Assembly: GCA_002402535.1 (NCBI GenBank)
Contig: DHGB01000064.1
Span: 1 to 15,499 of the forward strand
DNA length: 15,499 nt
Direction: 5' to 3'
Source of the DNA: Candidatus Shapirobacteria bacterium UBA4809
Lineage (GTDB): Bacteria > Patescibacteriota > Microgenomatia > UBA12405
Numbering within the stretch: the first letter of the stretch is position 1; each line of letters opens with the position of its first letter. Shown here piece by piece: positions 13,297-15,499 of this stretch. Under the pieces are notes generated by a model, which did no database searches, had not been told where the DNA came from, and saw only the letters and a list, made by a program, of their open reading frames with translations. Position numbers and translations under genes: made by a program.

Positions 13297-14498
13297 AAAT
13301 ATTAGTGGTAGGTGGAGGAATTACTGGACTTGTAGCCGCTTATCGGCTGTTGCAAAAAAAATATCAAGTAACGATATTTGAAAAAAGTGGAGATTTGGGC
13401 GGACTTTTAGGCAGTTTTAAAATAGAGGGAACTAATTTAGAAAAAGCCTATCATCATATTTTTAAAGGCGACACCGAAATAATTTCTTTAATTAAAGAAC
13501 TCGGACTCGAAAACAAATTAAAGTGGTATGAGAGTAAAACTGCTATATATTACGACAGAACTATTTATCCATTTGCTGGAGCTATGGATTTACTAAAATT
13601 TAAACCACTAAATTTAGTTGATAAATTGCGACTTGGCTTTGTCAAAATATATTTAGAAAAAGAAAATAACTGGCATAAATTTGAAAATGTTTTGGCTTAT
13701 GAGTGGATGAAGAAGTGGTGCGGAGAAAGAGCTTATCGAATAGTCTGGGAACCGCTACTTAAGGGTAAATTTAGCGATAGATATAAGGATATTTCGATGG
13801 CTTGGATGTGGGCGAGAATCCATACCAGAGGAAATTCGAGCGAGAAGGGAAAAGAACTTCTCGGATATATGGAAGGCGGATTTCAACTGATTATTGATGA
13901 ACTAGAGAAGAGAATAATAGAGTTGGGAGGAAAGATAGAAACGAGAAACGAGATTTTTGATTTTAGAAAACTAGAGGAAGAATATGACAAGATAATTAGT
14001 TCGGCACCAATAGAAAATGTAGAGTATTTAGGGGCAATAACGGTAGTTTTTTCTTCAGAGCAAAATTTAAGTAAATATTATTGGCATAATATCAACGATT
14101 CCAAATCTCCTTTTCTGGCTTTTATTCAACATACTAATTTAGTGGGGACAGAAAATTATAGTAGAAAAAATATTTATTATCTGGGGACATATTTGCCCCA
14201 AAATCATAAATATTTTACGGATAAAGACAACTTAATTGAAAAAGATTTTTTTGATTATTTAAAGAAAATATTTCCGGATTTTAGAGAAAATGAAATCGAA
14301 GAAAAATTTGTTTTTAAATTCAAATATGCACAACACATTGTAACCACCAACTATCAATCTTCAATCTACAATCTTCAATCAAATAAAAAAATTATCCATT
14401 CTAATTTTGCCATGATTTATCCGGAAGATCGGGGGGTTAACTTTGCAGTGAGGGAAGGAGAGAAAGCTGCCGCTTTAGTTCCTGAAGACCAGCCGTAA
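13287..14498 (+). CDS. FAD-dependent oxidoreductase (protoporphyrinogen oxidase/amine oxidase-like fold)
   Basis: A 403-residue flavoprotein of unknown substrate. The N-terminus has a dinucleotide-binding Rossmann motif, VVGGGITGLVAAYRLLQ (about residues 6-22), with the acidic residue ending the second strand (TIFEKSGDLGGLLGSF, about 30-45), the classic GxGxxG...E...GG pattern of the NAD(P)/FAD-dependent oxidoreductases related to HemY and amine oxidases. The C-terminal YPEDRGVNFAVREGEKAA (about 374-391) resembles the family's second FAD-contacting motif. The middle region, with KKWCGERAYRIVWEPLLKGKF and a WMWARIHTRGNSS segment, is the variable substrate part. Such genes often sit among polysaccharide genes in CPR genomes, and here rfbC/rfbD are next door, so a role in sugar or lipid modification is a reasonable inference; haem synthesis is unlikely. 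It diverges from fusA and converges on rfbD with a 62-nt overlap. Confidence 0.85.
   Translation: MKSKILVVGGGITGLVAAYRLLQKKYQVTIFEKSGDLGGLLGSFKIEGTNLEKAYHHIFKGDTEIISLIKELGLENKLKWYESKTAIYYDRTIYPFAGAMDLLKFKPLNLVDKLRLGFVKIYLEKENNWHKFENVLAYEWMKKWCGERAYRIVWEPLLKGKFSDRYKDISMAWMWARIHTRGNSSEKGKELLGYMEGGFQLIIDELEKRIIELGGKIETRNEIFDFRKLEEEYDKIISSAPIENVEYLGAITVVFSSEQNLSKYYWHNINDSKSPFLAFIQHTNLVGTENYSRKNIYYLGTYLPQNHKYFTDKDNLIEKDFFDYLKKIFPDFRENEIEEKFVFKFKYAQHIVTTNYQSSIYNLQSNKKIIHSNFAMIYPEDRGVNFAVREGEKAAALVPEDQP
14355..14380. repeat. 12-bp direct repeat inside the oxidoreductase gene
   Basis: CAATCTTCAATC occurs twice (14355-14366 and 14369-14380), separated by TA, and each copy itself holds two AATC units. 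It encodes the low-complexity peptide YQSSIYNLQSNKK between the core and the conserved C-terminal motif. It resembles the A/T-rich spacer between rpsC and rplP. Confidence 0.65.
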
Positions 14499-15339
14499 TA
14501 TTTCGAGGAAAAAAACCAGATTCAAAAGAAAATTTTTGATTAGATAAACTTAAATTTTTGGCATAAGGACGGGCATTTGGAGTTTGTAAATAATCTTCAA
14601 GAGATGAGCTTTTGACCAAGTTGGCATTTAAGTCAAAAACTTGAGCAATATTTTTGGCCGTGTCGTAGGGGGATTGAGAGGTGGGTCCAACCAGATGATA
14701 AATACCCAGTGGTTTTTTATCCATAAAAAAGCGTAAACCAAGACCAATGTCATCAATAAAGGTGGGAGTTGTCTTCTGGTCGGTAAACATAGTCACCGGT
14801 TTATTATTTTGTAACTTATTTAATATTTTTCTAACAAAATCAACCTTAGTATTCGATAAGGCTCGATAAGGAAAGGCAATCCGAACAATAGAAGCGGGAA
14901 GACCAGAATCTATAATTAATTTTTCGGCGAGATATTTAGTTTCTCCGTACCAATCAAGGGGATGGGGAGTATCTTCTTCGGTATATACAGTTTTTTTAGT
15001 ACCATCAAAAACAAAATCAGTGGAAATATGAATTAAATGTTTACGATACTCTTTACACAAATCGACAATGTTTTGAGTACCGTCGACATTTAACTGATAA
15101 CAAAGACCGTTTTTATCCCCTTTTTGATTCCAAGCGGCGTTGGTATCGGTAAAAGCAGCAAAATGAATAATAGTGCTCGCCCCGGGATTATTTTTGAAAA
15201 ACTGCTTCAGCTGTTTTTTATCAAGAATATTAACGCCACTCTCAAGGGAAGCATCAACAAAATTTAAGTCCGGATTTAACTCAACGACTCTGGAACCAAC
15301 CAGGCCGGATAAACCAGTACCTAAAATTTGTTCTTTCAT
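14437..15339 (-). CDS. rfbD: dTDP-4-dehydrorhamnose reductase (RmlD/RfbD)
   Basis: Last step of dTDP-L-rhamnose synthesis: NAD(P)H-dependent reduction of dTDP-4-dehydro-L-rhamnose, in the cytoplasm. The 300-residue product is an extended short-chain dehydrogenase: GTGLSGLVG (residues 7-15) binds the dinucleotide, FAAFTDTNAAW (60-70) and NVDGTQN (84-90) follow, the catalytic Thr lies in STDFVFDG (106-113) and the Tyr/Lys pair in YGETK (Tyr131, Lys135). Length matches the family (about 285-300). The start codon overlaps the rfbC stop as ATGA, and AAAGGA lies 6 nt upstream, a good Shine-Dalgarno site. The last 20 or so codons overlap the end of the plus-strand oxidoreductase. A related NAD-dependent sugar epimerase/reductase is the alternative, but the rfbC neighbour supports RfbD. 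Confidence 0.9.
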   Translation of the reverse strand: MKEQILGTGLSGLVGSRVVELNPDLNFVDASLESGVNILDKKQLKQFFKNNPGASTIIHFAAFTDTNAAWNQKGDKNGLCYQLNVDGTQNIVDLCKEYRKHLIHISTDFVFDGTKKTVYTEEDTPHPLDWYGETKYLAEKLIIDSGLPASIVRIAFPYRALSNTKVDFVRKILNKLQNNKPVTMFTDQKTTPTFIDDIGLGLRFFMDKKPLGIYHLVGPTSQSPYDTAKNIAQVFDLNANLVKSSSLEDYLQTPNARPYAKNLSLSNQKFSFESGFFPRNITAGLQELKRQLSLLPSLQS

Positions 15340-15499
15340 AATAAATCCTTTGGGGAAATATCTCTTAAATTTGGTAGTATTTTATCTTTACCACTTAGTA
15401 CAATTTCACTACGGCTCAGGGGTAAATTAATGAGAAGATCGGGATCAAAAACATTAATCCCTCTTTCAGATTGGGGAGAATAAATCCCATCAGTAACAA
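15336..15499 (-). CDS. rfbC: dTDP-4-dehydrorhamnose 3,5-epimerase, C-terminal part (cut by window edge)
   Basis: The penultimate enzyme of dTDP-L-rhamnose synthesis, which epimerises C3 and C5 of dTDP-4-dehydro-6-deoxyglucose. Only the last 53 residues are in the window, in the frame whose first complete codon ends at 15497. They read VTDGIYSPQSERGINVFDPDL, then INLPLSRSEIVLSGKDK and PNLRDI. This matches the RmlC C-terminal pattern Y-x-P-x-x-E-x-G-I-x-x-x-DP-x-L-x-I-x-W-P and L-S-x-K-D; the usual Trp in IxWP is Leu here. The stop TGA overlaps the rfbD start by 4 nt (ATGA), so the two are probably translated together. The 5' part lies beyond the window. Confidence 0.85.
   Translation of the reverse strand, partial: VTDGIYSPQSERGINVFDPDLLINLPLSRSEIVLSGKDKILPNLRDISPKDLL
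15346..15351 (-). promoter_or_regulatory. Shine-Dalgarno site of rfbD
   Basis: Minus strand AAAGGA lies 6 nt upstream of the rfbD ATG (15339), inside the last codons of rfbC. It fixes the start and, with the rplX site, contrasts with most starts in the window, which have none. Confidence 0.65.

Noticed and set aside
15173..15430. 85-residue plus-strand frame opposite rfbD/rfbC
   Set aside because: The minus strand encodes clear RfbD and RfbC motifs here; the plus frame has none.
1..15499. CRISPR array, insertion sequence, prophage or defence genes
   Set aside because: No spaced repeats, transposase, integrase or defence-type protein is present; the window is dense housekeeping DNA plus sugar genes.

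Overview
This window is the core ribosomal-protein locus of a bacterium, read almost entirely from the minus strand, and its far end runs into sugar/cell-envelope genes. Low-to-moderate GC, A/T-rich spacers, very tight packing and, above all, the absence of rpmD (L30) between rpsE and rplO point to the Candidate Phyla Radiation (Patescibacteria). A Microgenomates-type lineage is my best guess, but that is inference. UGA is used as a stop (rplO, rfbC) and UGG for Trp, so the code is standard and the UGA-recoding CPR groups (Gracilibacteria/Absconditabacteria) are excluded.

Layout in transcription order on the minus strand, right to left: the end of rfbC and then rfbD (15499-14437), two steps of dTDP-L-rhamnose synthesis; a plus-strand FAD-dependent oxidoreductase (13287-14498) that converges on rfbD with a 62-nt coding overlap and diverges from fusA; fusA (EF-G, 13241-11130); a 233-nt spacer with a terminator-like hairpin, promoter candidates and a leader hairpin (11129-10897); then one run of 23 genes: tuf, rpsJ, rplC, rplD, rplW, rplB, rpsS, rplV, rpsC, rplP, rpmC, rpsQ, rplN, rplX, rplE, rpsN, rpsH, rplF, rplR, rpsE, rplO, secY. 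(The run is 22 named genes in the window; secY is cut by the left edge close to its C-terminus.) This is the classical S10 plus spc order with tuf at its head. rpsL and rpsG, which usually precede fusA, are not here.

The ribosomal genes are separated by 1-15 nt or overlap, with one 43-nt gap between rpsC and rplP, so they are probably co-transcribed from promoters upstream of tuf. They supply most of the proteins surrounding the polypeptide exit tunnel (L3, L4, L22, L23, L24, L29), the peptidyl-transferase and tRNA-contact region (L2, L5, L16), parts of the 30S head and body (S3, S5, S8, S10, S14, S17, S19), the tRNA-delivery and translocation GTPases, and the SecY translocon.

I did not find an undescribed system such as a defence island or mobile element. 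The points worth a second look are smaller: an EF-Tu whose switch I lacks the usual Arg-Gly of RGITI; an A-rich sequence before many start codons in place of Shine-Dalgarno sites; a palindrome inside the N-terminal extension of rplV; an L2 lacking about 28 N-terminal residues; and the coding overlap at the oxidoreductase/rfbD junction.
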